Source of the DNA: Paraglaciecola algarum
GTDB taxonomy: Bacteria > Pseudomonadota > Gammaproteobacteria > Enterobacterales > Alteromonadaceae
Reading direction: 5' to 3'
DNA: 64,000 nucleotides
NCBI RefSeq assembly: GCF_021532655.1
Contig: NZ_JAKGAS010000014.1
Location: 35,813 to 99,812, forward strand
Positions 51,937 through 60,937 of the stretch are shown here, in pieces. The position numbers were made by a program, and so were the translations under genes. How positions within the stretch are numbered: position 1 is the stretch's first letter; each line of letters starts with the position of its first letter. A model generated the notes under the pieces. That model had not been told where the DNA came from. It searched no databases and saw nothing but the letters and a program-made list of their open reading frames with translations.

Positions 51937-52961
51937 AGTATTTTTCGTTGCTCAGAGGCTGATTGGTAAACGGCTTCTTCTAATTGAATATTGGTTAAAT
52001 ATTCTGCGCCTGTATTTTCTAACTGACCTTCTGCTAGATAGTATATAACTATATGTTCTATGGTATTAAATACACAGTCTCCACCAAAGTTTTGATCGTG
52101 CATAGGGTAACTAATCTCTTTTGCGTCGACATCGCCAAATTTTCTATGCCAAATTTTAGCTTCACCATCCAAGGTTAACTCGCCACAGGTACCTGCTATG
52201 TTTAGTTCTCCCATAGTACGTCTAGGGTTGCTGGTTGGGTGGTCTAATAAACGATTACCATCAAAAATAGCTCGTAAATTATCTTCAAATTCAAACAATA
52301 TAATACCTGAATCTTCACCTTTGATATTGGGATTACAGCGGCGTAAATCTGCATACAGTGATTTAGGTTCGCCAAATAAAAAACGAAAGGTATCGATAAA
52401 ATGAATGGCTGTTTCGTGGATCAAAAACTTAGGCATTTTTTGAAAATAGGGTTGCCTAGACAAATAGGCTTCTGGGCCTTGGCCATCACCCGTTCTCAAG
52501 CGAAACTCGGCGTTTAGGACTTCACCTAACATGCCACTGTTGAGCACTTGTTTAATTTTTCTAAACCAAGGCATAAAACGAAAATTTTCATGCACAATTA
52601 GTTTAATGTCAGCTTGTTCGGCAATCTCAACCATTTGCTGCGCCACCTCTAAGGTTTCACCAAAGGGCTTTTGACAAATCACATCTATACCCAATTTAGC
52701 CGCAATCTTGACTGAACTTAAGTGGGTGGCAGGGGGCGTGATGATGTCTAATAAATCTGGTTTAGTGTCTATCAGTAGGCTTTCTAAATCGTCAGAGCTA
52801 TGGGGAATATCATACTTTTTAGCAAATTCATCGGCCGCGGTTTTGGTACGGTTGCATACACCAACAAGGTTTGCTTCACTAAGCCTAGTCCACGCATCGT
52901 AATGAAATTGACTAAAGTACCCTGTTCCAGAACACACTACTTTTAAAGATTGTTTACTCAC
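51930..52961 (-). CDS. Gfo/Idh/MocA-family oxidoreductase
   Basis: 343 residues. The N-terminal Rossmann domain starts CSGTGYFSQFH with an atypical first Gly position, followed by VGVCNRTK. The dinucleotide/catalytic Lys lies in VICQKPFGE (usual EKP is QKP here). A C-terminal domain follows, with FLIHETAIHFIDTFRFL. The family oxidises sugars or cyclitols with NAD(P). Together with the neighbouring lactonase it could oxidise a sugar to a lactone and hydrolyse it. It overlaps tctA by eight bases. Confidence 0.9.
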   Translation of the reverse strand: MSKQSLKVVCSGTGYFSQFHYDAWTRLSEANLVGVCNRTKTAADEFAKKYDIPHSSDDLESLLIDTKPDLLDIITPPATHLSSVKIAAKLGIDVICQKPFGETLEVAQQMVEIAEQADIKLIVHENFRFMPWFRKIKQVLNSGMLGEVLNAEFRLRTGDGQGPEAYLSRQPYFQKMPKFLIHETAIHFIDTFRFLFGEPKSLYADLRRCNPNIKGEDSGIILFEFEDNLRAIFDGNRLLDHPTSNPRRTMGELNIAGTCGELTLDGEAKIWHRKFGDVDAKEISYPMHDQNFGGDCVFNTIEHIVIYYLAEGQLENTGAEYLTNIQLEEAVYQSASEQRKILC

Positions 52962-54483
52962 TGTTTGTCCTTACTCTTAATCTTGTTAGACGAGCCAATA
53001 AAACTTTGAACCACTTAAATTGCGCTAAGATAAACAAGGTCATCACTATGACCAAAATAACCGCCACGGGTCGTTCAAAAATGGGCAGAAAGCTGCCTTC
53101 ACTTAATAATAACGCACGGCGTAAACTTTCGTCTGCCATGCCGCCTAAGACTAGTCCTATAACCATAGGTGAAATTGGGAACTTCATTTCACCTAATACA
53201 AAAGCAATGATGCCAATAGGCACCATCAAATAAAGGCTAAACATATTTAGGTTTAAGGCATAAGCACCCAAGATACATAACACGGCGACTACAGGAATAA
53301 ATAATGCAGTGGGCAGTTGTAATACTTTCAATACTTGTTTAGCCATAAGCAAACCATTTGCCCACATTGCAAAGGAGGCTAAAACCATAATGGCTGTGAC
53401 TTCTAATAGAAAATTAGGGTGGTCAATTTCAATACTAGGGCCAGGCGTAATACCGTGTAATAACAAGGCGCCAAGTAACATAGCAGCGGGTGGGCTGCCT
53501 GGAATACCTAAAGTTAATAAAGGAATTAGTGCACCACCTACACAAGCATTATTAGCTGTTTCGGATGATACAATAGCTATTTCAGAGCCCTTACCAAACT
53601 CTGCTTGTTGTGCTTTAGTACTGGTTTTTTTGGCCGTTGAATATGACACCCAACCTGCAATGTCTTCGCCCACACCAGGCACTGCTCCTACGCCTACACC
53701 TATAGTTGCCGAACGAAATATATGTTTGATATTGCGTTTAATGGCTTTGAATTCAGGCATGATGTTGCCCACAAATGCAGGTGGAGTGGTTTGGTTTTTT
53801 GTGGTCAAGGCGCGAATAACTTGGGGGATACCAAAAGCACCAATAAGTACTGGTACTATTTCTAAACCACCATCTAATTGTGGTTGCTCAAAGGTGTAAC
53901 GAGGGAAAAACTGTAAGGCGTCTCGGCCCACTGTGGCTAAAAACAATCCCAACAATCCAGTGATCCAACCTTTTATGACTAAATCTGGCGAGGTTAAACT
54001 ACCACTTAACACTATGCCTAACAGGGCTAATAGGAAAAACTCCCAAGAGGTAAATTGTAAAGCGAGACTAGCAATAAGCGGTGACAAGGTAACTAAAAAT
54101 AATAGTCCAATTATGGTACCAATAAAGGAAGCGGTAGTGGTTAACCCTAAAGCTTTGCCGGCTAATCCTTTTTGAGTTAACGGATAACCATCCATAGCAG
54201 TAGCTGCTGCTGCGGGGGTACCAGGGATATTAATTAAAATAGCGGGATACGAACCCCCATAAATGGCGCCAACATATAAGCCTAATAGCGCGAGAAGGGC
54301 GGTGTCTGCGCCTAAACCATAAGTTAAAGCGGTTAGTAATGCCACGCCTAACGTTGCGGTTAAGCCAGGCATAGCGCCGAAAATAATACCTAGAAAGCTA
54401 GCGACAAATAAAACAATTAAATTTGAAGGAGTACTAACAAGCTCAATTAAAATGCTAAAAAACTGCGAAAACTGTTCAATCAC
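52954..54483 (-). CDS. tctA: Tripartite tricarboxylate transporter, large membrane subunit TctA
   Basis: 509 residues with about twelve membrane helices. The hallmark LINIPGTPAAAATAMDGYPL lies near residue 85, with a related repeat in the second half (GIPGSPPAAMLLGALL). TctA is the channel subunit of TTT uptake systems, which import carboxylates with a periplasmic binding protein. All three subunits are present in the order C-B-A with a two-base gap from tctB. Confidence 0.95.
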   Translation of the reverse strand: MIEQFSQFFSILIELVSTPSNLIVLFVASFLGIIFGAMPGLTATLGVALLTALTYGLGADTALLALLGLYVGAIYGGSYPAILINIPGTPAAAATAMDGYPLTQKGLAGKALGLTTTASFIGTIIGLLFLVTLSPLIASLALQFTSWEFFLLALLGIVLSGSLTSPDLVIKGWITGLLGLFLATVGRDALQFFPRYTFEQPQLDGGLEIVPVLIGAFGIPQVIRALTTKNQTTPPAFVGNIMPEFKAIKRNIKHIFRSATIGVGVGAVPGVGEDIAGWVSYSTAKKTSTKAQQAEFGKGSEIAIVSSETANNACVGGALIPLLTLGIPGSPPAAMLLGALLLHGITPGPSIEIDHPNFLLEVTAIMVLASFAMWANGLLMAKQVLKVLQLPTALFIPVVAVLCILGAYALNLNMFSLYLMVPIGIIAFVLGEMKFPISPMVIGLVLGGMADESLRRALLLSEGSFLPIFERPVAVILVIVMTLFILAQFKWFKVLLARLTRLRVRTNSE

Positions 54484-54485
54484 TA

Positions 54486-55331
54486 CTAGATCCCTAACTG
54501 TTCGTAAATTAACCAGTTTAGAAAGCTGATCACACTACCGTATTCAACTGGCATAGGTACATACAATAAAAAGCTAAATGCCATGACTAATATCAACGGG
54601 ACGATTAATACGGCAATTAGGTTATACATGACTCTAGGTTTATCGATTTTACTACCGCATATAACCTGCCATATCACCAAAGATATAAGGGTAAAACCGG
54701 TACTCAAATCACAATACAGGATGCTATTTTCAAGATCATTAATATCTAAAATTGAAATGGATGGATCTTCATTCAGTGTGCTACGAATTGTAACTAAGGT
54801 AGCCGCCAATAAAATATTAGCGGCAATCACTGTGCGTCTAGCCTGATCAATTTGTAAATAAAATATACTGGTTAACGAGCAGACAAACACTGCTGTGGCA
54901 AGATAAAAATCTGTGGCTGGGATCAGTAAATAAACATAACCAATTAATAAACCGATAATTAACCAGCGATCACGGACTTGTTGATTATCTTTATTGCCAA
55001 GCCAATGAGCTAAGCTAAAAAAATGTTGATGCCCTTGCTGTTTAATGGAACTCATTAATAATGAAATACAACACAAAAAAAGTGCAGTTAATAGTATTAA
55101 CGGGAATAAAGCTGGAGAAACGTACCACTGGTTTTCGACTCCGCCGTAACTTCCTGACATAGGAAATGACAAAGTTAGTTTAAGTATATATGCCAGAATA
55201 ACGAGTAGGGCAATGACAAACTTAAAGTCGTACTGGCGATAAGTTTGCTCGTTATTTTTCCCGTTACCTTTCTCGTTATTTTGATCGTTATTGTTCTGGT
55301 TAATTGGGAGCCCAGAGGCGTTGTCGGTCAT
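54486..55331 (-). CDS. tctB: Tripartite tricarboxylate transporter, small membrane subunit TctB
   Basis: 281 residues, longer than typical TctB (about 150). The extra length comes from a hydrophilic N-terminus rich in Asn (NQNNNDQNNEKGNGKNNEQ) and additional C-terminal helices. Four to six membrane helices follow (FVIALLVILAYILKL and LFPLILLTALFLC among them). Identification rests mainly on its position between tctC and tctA. Confidence 0.88.
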   Translation of the reverse strand: MTDNASGLPINQNNNDQNNEKGNGKNNEQTYRQYDFKFVIALLVILAYILKLTLSFPMSGSYGGVENQWYVSPALFPLILLTALFLCCISLLMSSIKQQGHQHFFSLAHWLGNKDNQQVRDRWLIIGLLIGYVYLLIPATDFYLATAVFVCSLTSIFYLQIDQARRTVIAANILLAATLVTIRSTLNEDPSISILDINDLENSILYCDLSTGFTLISLVIWQVICGSKIDKPRVMYNLIAVLIVPLILVMAFSFLLYVPMPVEYGSVISFLNWLIYEQLGI

Positions 55332-55372
55332 ATTATTAATCTTATTATTATTGTTGATTTAGTTAAGGTTAA

Positions 55373-56371
55373 TTAAGGTTTTGCAATGCCAAATTTAGCA
55401 GGAGATATTTTATTTGCTCCTAAATCATCCAGCGTCCAAGTGAAGATAGACTCTAATCGTGCAAATTCTTGTTCTGCTTTTTCACCTGATAACCCTGACA
55501 ATTCGTAATGGTTTTGTTTAGCCCACTCTTGGACTTTGGCCGAGTGCATGGCTTTATCAAAGGCTTTAGTCAAAGTGTTCTTTACATCTGCCGGCGCTTT
55601 ACTGTTGATGGCAAAACCAATAGCTTGACTCAAAGGTAAGCGAGCTGAAAGTGATGGATAAGCTGCAAAAGCTGTGGGGATTTCACCTACACTATCTAAG
55701 GTATAACTTTGAGGATGCAACATAGCTAAAGCACGTAAACGTTTACCCCGTAATAAAGGTGCTTGTTCGGCCATAGAGGTGATCACAAAATCCACCTCTT
55801 TAGTAATGGTTGCCGTTTGCGCTGGCGCAGAGCCTGGGTATGGAATGTACTTAAACTTAACCCCTGTAGCTTTTTCAAGTTCTAACAAATATATATGGTG
55901 AATCCCACCCATTCCGCCGGCAGCTGCTTTTATATCTTTGGATTTTGCCGCTTTTATTAGCTCATCTAAGGTTTGATAAGGAGAATCAAAAGGAACAGAA
56001 ACCACGTCAGGAGAGCTACCTACAATAAAGGGGCTCCATACATCAAATCTTTGTTGCCAACCGCCGTTTACTGCTGCTACCAAATTGGAGCTTGATATAC
56101 CGACTAAGTTATAGCCGTCTGGTCTTTTTCTTAATATAGAGTTCATACCTATTGAGCCAGCTACACCACCTGTTTTATTGACCACATTGACTCTAACATC
56201 AAGCTCCTTGGCCATTTCGGCCATCAACATACGATTAATAGAATCAGTACCGCCACCGGCCGACCAAACAACAGTATTAGTGATAGGGCGAACGGGGTAG
56301 GGGCGTTTGGCATTTGCTTGCACTGCCACTAGGCACACTATTAAACTTATAAGGTAGGTAACTATTCTCAT
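55373..56371 (-). CDS. tctC: TctC-type periplasmic solute-binding protein
   Basis: 332 residues with a signal peptide (VTYLISLIVCLVAVQANAK). The mature part follows the Bug/TctC fold: RPITNTVVWSAGGGTDSINR, then NKTGGVAGSIGMNSI, then GGMGGIHHIYLLELEKATG. These proteins bind carboxylates in the periplasm and deliver them to TctAB. A three- or four-carbon hydroxy acid would match the enzymes next door. Ligand identity is not readable. Confidence 0.92.
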   Translation of the reverse strand: MRIVTYLISLIVCLVAVQANAKRPYPVRPITNTVVWSAGGGTDSINRMLMAEMAKELDVRVNVVNKTGGVAGSIGMNSILRKRPDGYNLVGISSSNLVAAVNGGWQQRFDVWSPFIVGSSPDVVSVPFDSPYQTLDELIKAAKSKDIKAAAGGMGGIHHIYLLELEKATGVKFKYIPYPGSAPAQTATITKEVDFVITSMAEQAPLLRGKRLRALAMLHPQSYTLDSVGEIPTAFAAYPSLSARLPLSQAIGFAINSKAPADVKNTLTKAFDKAMHSAKVQEWAKQNHYELSGLSGEKAEQEFARLESIFTWTLDDLGANKISPAKFGIAKP

Positions 56372-56396
56372 TATTATTCCTTCTGTTAGATTAAAT

Positions 56397-57500
56397 CTAT
56401 AATTTGGCTAACTCTGCAAATACTTTATCAGTGATAGCTTTTGTTCCAGAGTTTCCGCCTAGTTCGTAAGGCAATAACTCTTCGCTGGCATATGCATTTT
56501 CCACCGCTTTATTAACCAAGTTTGCAGCTTTAATTAATTGAACATTATTATGTTGATGCCCTAACCAATCTAACATCATTGCACCAGAAAGAAACATAGC
56601 GGTTGGATTAGCTTTGCCTTGGCCAATAATATCTGGCGCGGTGCCATGGCATGGCTGAAATACAGCTTTTTCAAATCCAATATCTGCTGAGGGAGCCATA
56701 CCCATACCGCCCATAAGGCCTGCACCTAAGTCAGACAGAATATCGCCAAACATGTTTTCGGTGACTAATACATCAAACTGCCACGGTTTAGCGACTAGTT
56801 GCAAGGCCGCTGCATCTACATATATGTGTTCGGCTGTTATATCAGTATGATTTTTGGCTCTTTCATCAAATACTTGACGCATAAAGTAAAAAGAGCCTAA
56901 TACATTGGCTTTATCAACACAGGTGACCTTACCTTGGTAGCCTTGTTGTTTGCGTTGTTTGGCTAAACCAAACGCAAAGTCAAATACCCGTTTACAACCT
57001 TGATAACTTATTTTTTGGGTGTCGTAAGCCGCTGCTGACTCTCCTTCGCCTTCTATTTTAAAGGTTTCACGACTAGCAAATAACCCTTCTGTACTTTCTC
57101 TAATCAATACAAAGTCTAAATTTTTAGCCGCATCAGAGGTTAAAGGTAACGGTAAGCCTGGCATAGTTTTAACAGGACGAACGCCTGCAAATAAGTCCAT
57201 TTTTTCACGTAGTTCTAGTTGCGGTGCTATTTCTCGCCCATCAGGATAACGAATACTGGGTAATCCCATACAGGCTAGTAATGTTGCGTCACTATTAAAG
57301 GCGTGCTGCATAGCTTCTTCCGGTAAAGAAATGCCCGTTTCTTTATAGTGTGCAGCACCAGCAGCAAAAGAAGTGAATTCTAGTTGATTGCCGCCTACTT
57401 TGCTGACGACTTGATTGAGTAAATCAAGGCATATTTCTGTGATTTCATGACCAATACCATCGCCTGGTAAAACTGTGATTGTAAAATTTGTTTTTGTCAT
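56397..57500 (-). CDS. Isopropylmalate/tartrate dehydrogenase-like enzyme
   Basis: 367 residues of the beta-hydroxyacid oxidative dehydrogenase family. It has VLPGDGIGHEITE at the start, the substrate-binding Arg residues in LELREKMDLFAGVRPVK and VLIRESTEGLFASR, and the catalytic Lys in CVDKANVLGSFYFMRQ. It also has the metal Asp in ENMFGDILSDLGAGLMGG and the NAD region in CHGTAPDIIGQGKANP. It lacks leu-operon neighbours and heads a sugar-acid uptake operon, so leucine synthesis is unlikely. Its place beside otnK and otnC suggests oxidation of a tetronate or related hydroxy acid, the role usually filled by LtnD/PdxA2-type enzymes. Confidence 0.88.
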   Translation of the reverse strand: MTKTNFTITVLPGDGIGHEITEICLDLLNQVVSKVGGNQLEFTSFAAGAAHYKETGISLPEEAMQHAFNSDATLLACMGLPSIRYPDGREIAPQLELREKMDLFAGVRPVKTMPGLPLPLTSDAAKNLDFVLIRESTEGLFASRETFKIEGEGESAAAYDTQKISYQGCKRVFDFAFGLAKQRKQQGYQGKVTCVDKANVLGSFYFMRQVFDERAKNHTDITAEHIYVDAAALQLVAKPWQFDVLVTENMFGDILSDLGAGLMGGMGMAPSADIGFEKAVFQPCHGTAPDIIGQGKANPTAMFLSGAMMLDWLGHQHNNVQLIKAANLVNKAVENAYASEELLPYELGGNSGTKAITDKVFAELAKL

Positions 57501-57534
57501 ATTAGTTTAACTTTCTCTATATTTTCAGTTTAAT

Positions 57535-57547
57535 TGTAATATAATAT
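57535..57547. promoter_or_regulatory. Candidate operator between dehydrogenase and otnK genes
   Basis: TGTAATATAATAT in the 110-base divergent promoter region. It resembles the site at 38365 and the TTGTAATACAA palindrome at 34868. Proposed GntR target; weak on its own because the region is AT-rich. Confidence 0.35.
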
Positions 57548-57610
57548 CTTTCATTCTTGTAAATATAAAGTATAAAGTTTATTAATGCTATGTGTATTGT
57601 TAGGTGAAAA

Positions 57611-58900
57611 ATGAATAACAAAGTAGTTTTAGGTCCTTGGTTAGGTTGTATTGCCGATGACTATACTGGTGCTACCGATTTAGCTAGTTTTTTAGTGGCC
57701 AGTGGCTTAAAAACCATTCAGTTAAATGAGGTTCCCCACACTAACGAAATTTTTGATTTGTCGCCTTATGATGCCGTGGTCATTGCATTAAAATCGCGTA
57801 CATGTCCTGTAAATGAAGCAATATGCGATAGTCTACTAAGTACAGAGTATTTGATTGAACAAGGTTGTCAGAAGTTCTTTTTTAAGTATTGCTCAACTTT
57901 TGACTCAACCGAACAAGGTAATATTGGGCCGGTAATTGACGCCTTGATGGATAAGTTAAATGTCGAGTCGACTATAGTTTGTCCTGCTTTACCGGTTAAT
58001 GGACGAACAGTTTATAAAGGTGACTTATACGTTAATGGTCAACCTTTGCATGAAAGTCCGATGAAAGATCACCCTTTAACGCCCATGAAAGACTCAAACC
58101 TTAAACGGTTAATTGAAGCCCAAGGCGATGGTAAGGCAGAAATAATAAACGTTGCGACTATTGATAGTGGAGAAACTGCCATAGTTGAGGCCTTAGAAAA
58201 GGCGAGTCAGCAATCTAAATATATTATATTGGATACATTAAATACCGAACACTTAGTCAATATTTCTCATAGTGTTCAGGCATTTAAATTTATTACTGGG
58301 GGCTCAGGTTTAGCCACTGATCTTGCCGAAGAGTTTAAGCGCTTGGGTGGTGTGCTTAAACCTCAAAAACAGCAAAGTGAACAAAGTCACTCTCCGGTGC
58401 TGATCTTTAGTGGTAGTTGTTCTGCAATGACTCAGCAGCAGGTTACTGAGTATAAAACCGATCATCCTGCATTGCAGTTAAATCCAATACAAATTGCCAA
58501 CGGTGAACAATCGCTGGATAGCATTAGCCAATGGATGCTTGAAAATATTAGTGCTAGCCCATTAATATATGCCAGCGCAAATGCCGAGGCGGTTAATTTG
58601 GTGCATCAGACATTAGGTAAAAATGAGGCCGCTGAGTTAGTAGAAAATACTTTCTGTCAATTAGCTAAAATAGCAAAACAACACAAGGTACGAAATTTTA
58701 TTGTGGCAGGGGGCGAGACCTCAGGTGCTGTAGTCAAAGCCCTTGATATTCAAGGGTTTGAAATTGGCCAAAGTATTGTACCCAGTGTACCAATTGTAAC
58801 TACTTTGGGAGCAATACCTATAAACTTAGCCTTAAAATCTGGTAATTTTGGGCAACAAGATTTCTTTGTTAAAGCAAAAAGGAAACTAACATGTTCTTAG
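57611..58900 (+). CDS. otnK: 3-oxo-tetronate 4-kinase OtnK
   Basis: 429 residues, a DUF1537 kinase. The N-terminal domain starts LGCIADDYTGATDLASFLV and includes FKYCSTFDSTEQGNIGPV. The C-terminal nucleotide domain has GGETSGAVVKAL. OtnK phosphorylates 3-oxo-tetronate at C4; the partner OtnC then decarboxylates it to dihydroxyacetone phosphate. It overlaps otnC by 10 bases. Relatives act on other sugar acids, so specificity is inferred from the otnC neighbour. Confidence 0.9.
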   Translation: MNNKVVLGPWLGCIADDYTGATDLASFLVASGLKTIQLNEVPHTNEIFDLSPYDAVVIALKSRTCPVNEAICDSLLSTEYLIEQGCQKFFFKYCSTFDSTEQGNIGPVIDALMDKLNVESTIVCPALPVNGRTVYKGDLYVNGQPLHESPMKDHPLTPMKDSNLKRLIEAQGDGKAEIINVATIDSGETAIVEALEKASQQSKYIILDTLNTEHLVNISHSVQAFKFITGGSGLATDLAEEFKRLGGVLKPQKQQSEQSHSPVLIFSGSCSAMTQQQVTEYKTDHPALQLNPIQIANGEQSLDSISQWMLENISASPLIYASANAEAVNLVHQTLGKNEAAELVENTFCQLAKIAKQHKVRNFIVAGGETSGAVVKALDIQGFEIGQSIVPSVPIVTTLGAIPINLALKSGNFGQQDFFVKAKRKLTCS

Positions 58901-59529
58901 AAGAGCAAGACGCAAAGCAACAAATAGTGACCTTTGCAAAATCTATTTTTGATCGTGGGTTAACCTCTGGTGCCTCGGCAAATATGAGTGTCAGGATCGC
59001 TGATGCTTGGGTGATGACACCCACCAATACCTGTTTCGGTTTTTTGCAAGCTGACGAGTTATCAGTGGTGAGTTTAGACGGTACTTTATTAAAAGGCTTG
59101 CCGCCGTCTAAAGAGTTTAGATTGCATAAAGCCATGTACGATAAAAGACCAGATGATAGATGTATTATTCATTTACATTCAACCTATGCCACAGCTTTGT
59201 CTTGTCTTCCAGCTAAAGACATTTCAAATATTGTTCCGACTTATACCCCTTATTTAACAATGCGTTTAGGGCCGATTGCCATGGTGCCTTATTTTGCGCC
59301 TGGTGATGATGCATTAGCTAATGCTGTGGGCGAAATTGCCGCAGAGCACCCTGGTATAATCATGGCTAATCATGGGCCGATTGTTTCAGCGCAAAGCGTT
59401 GAGTCTTGTGTTTATGGTATGGAGGAGCTTGAAGAAAGTTGTAAGTTAGCTCTGTTATTACAAAATTTAGATGCCAACAAATTGACCGATGAACAAATAA
59501 ACACGTTACTCACTCGGTTCAAAAAATAA
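58891..59529 (+). CDS. otnC: 3-oxo-tetronate 4-phosphate decarboxylase OtnC
   Basis: 212 residues of the class II aldolase/adducin family. Metal-binding His residues are in IIHLHSTYATAL (two) and in IMANHGPIVSA; the conserved start is GLTSGASANMSVR. It cleaves the phosphorylated oxo acid with loss of CO2. It overlaps otnK and is followed after 15 bases by the monooxygenase-fold gene. Confidence 0.9.
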   Translation: MFLEEQDAKQQIVTFAKSIFDRGLTSGASANMSVRIADAWVMTPTNTCFGFLQADELSVVSLDGTLLKGLPPSKEFRLHKAMYDKRPDDRCIIHLHSTYATALSCLPAKDISNIVPTYTPYLTMRLGPIAMVPYFAPGDDALANAVGEIAAEHPGIIMANHGPIVSAQSVESCVYGMEELEESCKLALLLQNLDANKLTDEQINTLLTRFKK

Positions 59530-59544
59530 TAAAGAGATAAATCT

Positions 59545-59844
59545 ATGTACCTAGTAACCGTAAAATTTGACGTAAAACCTGAACGACTAAATGAATTTTT
59601 ACCTCTAATGCTTAAACAAGCTGAGGATTCCATAAGCCTTGAAGAAAACTGTTTACAGTTTGATGTAAGCGCAGATGAAAATAAATCGAGTTTGATTTTT
59701 TTATATGAGATCTATCAAGATAAACAAGATTTTAGTGCCCACCTAGATTCCCAACACTTTAAAACCTTTGCCCAAAACGTAACTGATATGGTGTTAGACA
59801 AAAAGGTAGAGTGTTTTGACACACTCAAAACCTCATTCGATTAA
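59545..59844 (+). CDS. Antibiotic-biosynthesis-monooxygenase-fold protein
   Basis: 99 residues with the ferredoxin-like ABM pattern: VTVKFDVKPERLNEFLPLML, CLQFDVSADENKSSLIFLYE, DFSAHLDSQHFKTF. The family includes LsrG and small quinol monooxygenases; the conserved Glu/His positions of the pocket are present. It is the third gene after otnK and otnC, so it likely processes a side product or isomerises an intermediate. Its exact reaction is unknown. Confidence 0.85.
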   Translation: MYLVTVKFDVKPERLNEFLPLMLKQAEDSISLEENCLQFDVSADENKSSLIFLYEIYQDKQDFSAHLDSQHFKTFAQNVTDMVLDKKVECFDTLKTSFD

Positions 59845-59870
59845 TTGTTAATTTGAGAATAAGTACCACT

Positions 59871-59898
59871 AGAAAGGTTATTTCTGGCCTTTCTTAAA
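59871..59898 (+). terminator. Possible terminator after the otn operon
   Basis: Stem AGAAAGG/CCTTTCT with a 10-base loop, 26 bases after the stop; the tail is A-rich rather than T-rich. Confidence 0.4.
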
Positions 59899-60008
59899 AA
59901 TAACTCTATTATTCTGTGCAAAAATAACCCAACCCTTATTGTTTCGCTTTTGGATCACCTTTGAATGATTTATGCTGAGGCAATATTTATATTGTTTACA
60001 TTAATGCC

Positions 60009-60242
60009 ATGAAGTTGCTTAAACGTAAAACATCGACCCGCGTGTCAAAAATACAAAAAAAGCCAACGCTAAGTAAATGTCGCTGTGGTGGTAAAGCAAA
60101 TAAACCTAAACCTGTGGAACGATGCCAAGATAGATGGATAATTAGCTGTCAGGTTGAACGTTGTTTTGCAACTAATATTGGCCAAGGATTAGTTGATACT
60201 ATTAATGGTTGGAATAGGTTAAGTACCCATTTTTATCGATAA
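60009..60242 (+). CDS. Small Cys-rich protein resembling Lar-type zinc fingers
   Basis: 77 residues. A basic N-terminus (LKRKTSTRVSKIQKKPTL) is followed by CRCGG at about residue 24-28, then RCQDRWIISCQVERC and a final TINGWNRLS. The C-x-C-G-G ... C ... C ... WN pattern resembles the Lar restriction-alleviation family of small zinc proteins (unrelated to larABC). There is no phage context. The function is unknown. It is placed just before uvrY on the same strand. Confidence 0.7.
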   Translation: MKLLKRKTSTRVSKIQKKPTLSKCRCGGKANKPKPVERCQDRWIISCQVERCFATNIGQGLVDTINGWNRLSTHFYR

Positions 60243-60278
60243 AAGCACAGTTAATACTATTTTTTATGAGGTTTTATT

Positions 60279-60923
60279 TTGATCCGATTGTTACTTGTTG
60301 ATGACCATGAATTGGTAAGGACAGGCGTTAGACGCATTCTAGAAGACGTTGAAGATTTTACTGTGGTGGCAGAGGCAACTAACGGTGAAGATGCTGTGAA
60401 ACTGTGTCGTAAACATGCTCCAGATTTAGTCTTAATGGATATGAATATGCCGGGTATGGGAGGGTTAGAAGCCACCAAACAAATACTGCGCTTTTCAGAA
60501 GATACCCGCGTTATCGTGTTGTCTGTTTATAAAGAAAACCCCATTCCGGCTAAAGTCATGCAAATGGGCGCGTCAGGATACTTAACCAAAGACTCGGGCC
60601 CAGAAGAGATGATCCGCGCTATTTATAAAGTACATTCAGGACAAAAATATATCTCTCCTGACCTGGCTCAGCAAATCGCCATAGGTCAACTTAATTTACA
60701 AGAAGGTAATCCATTTGAAGCCTTGTCTGACCGAGAGTTAGAAATTACCTTAATGTTGACTAAAGGCGCCAAAGTGCCTGACATTGCGGTGTTCTTAAAC
60801 ATCAGTGCTAAGACTGTGAATACCTATCGATACCGTATGTTTGACAAGCTTAACGTGAGTACAGATGTTGAGCTAACCCATTTGGCCTTAAGGCATAAGT
60901 TGATCCACTCAGAACAGTTATAG
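60279..60923 (+). CDS. uvrY: Response regulator UvrY (BarA/GacA type)
   Basis: 214 residues. The receiver has D8-D9, phospho-acceptor D54 (VLMDMNMPG) and Lys in YLTKDSG. A LuxR-type HTH follows at about 145-205 (LSDRELEITLMLTKG, ISAKTVNTYRYRMFDKL). With BarA it activates Csr-regulating small RNAs. The start is TTG, supported by an ATGAGG ribosome site seven bases upstream. The order uvrY-uvrC-pgsA is the gammaproteobacterial one. Confidence 0.95.
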   Translation: MIRLLLVDDHELVRTGVRRILEDVEDFTVVAEATNGEDAVKLCRKHAPDLVLMDMNMPGMGGLEATKQILRFSEDTRVIVLSVYKENPIPAKVMQMGASGYLTKDSGPEEMIRAIYKVHSGQKYISPDLAQQIAIGQLNLQEGNPFEALSDRELEITLMLTKGAKVPDIAVFLNISAKTVNTYRYRMFDKLNVSTDVELTHLALRHKLIHSEQL

Positions 60924-60937
60924 TTTAATCATAAATA

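Noticed and set aside
53309..53899. 196-codon open frame on the plus strand
   Set aside because: Lies wholly antisense to tctA; the open frame reflects the composition of the membrane protein gene.
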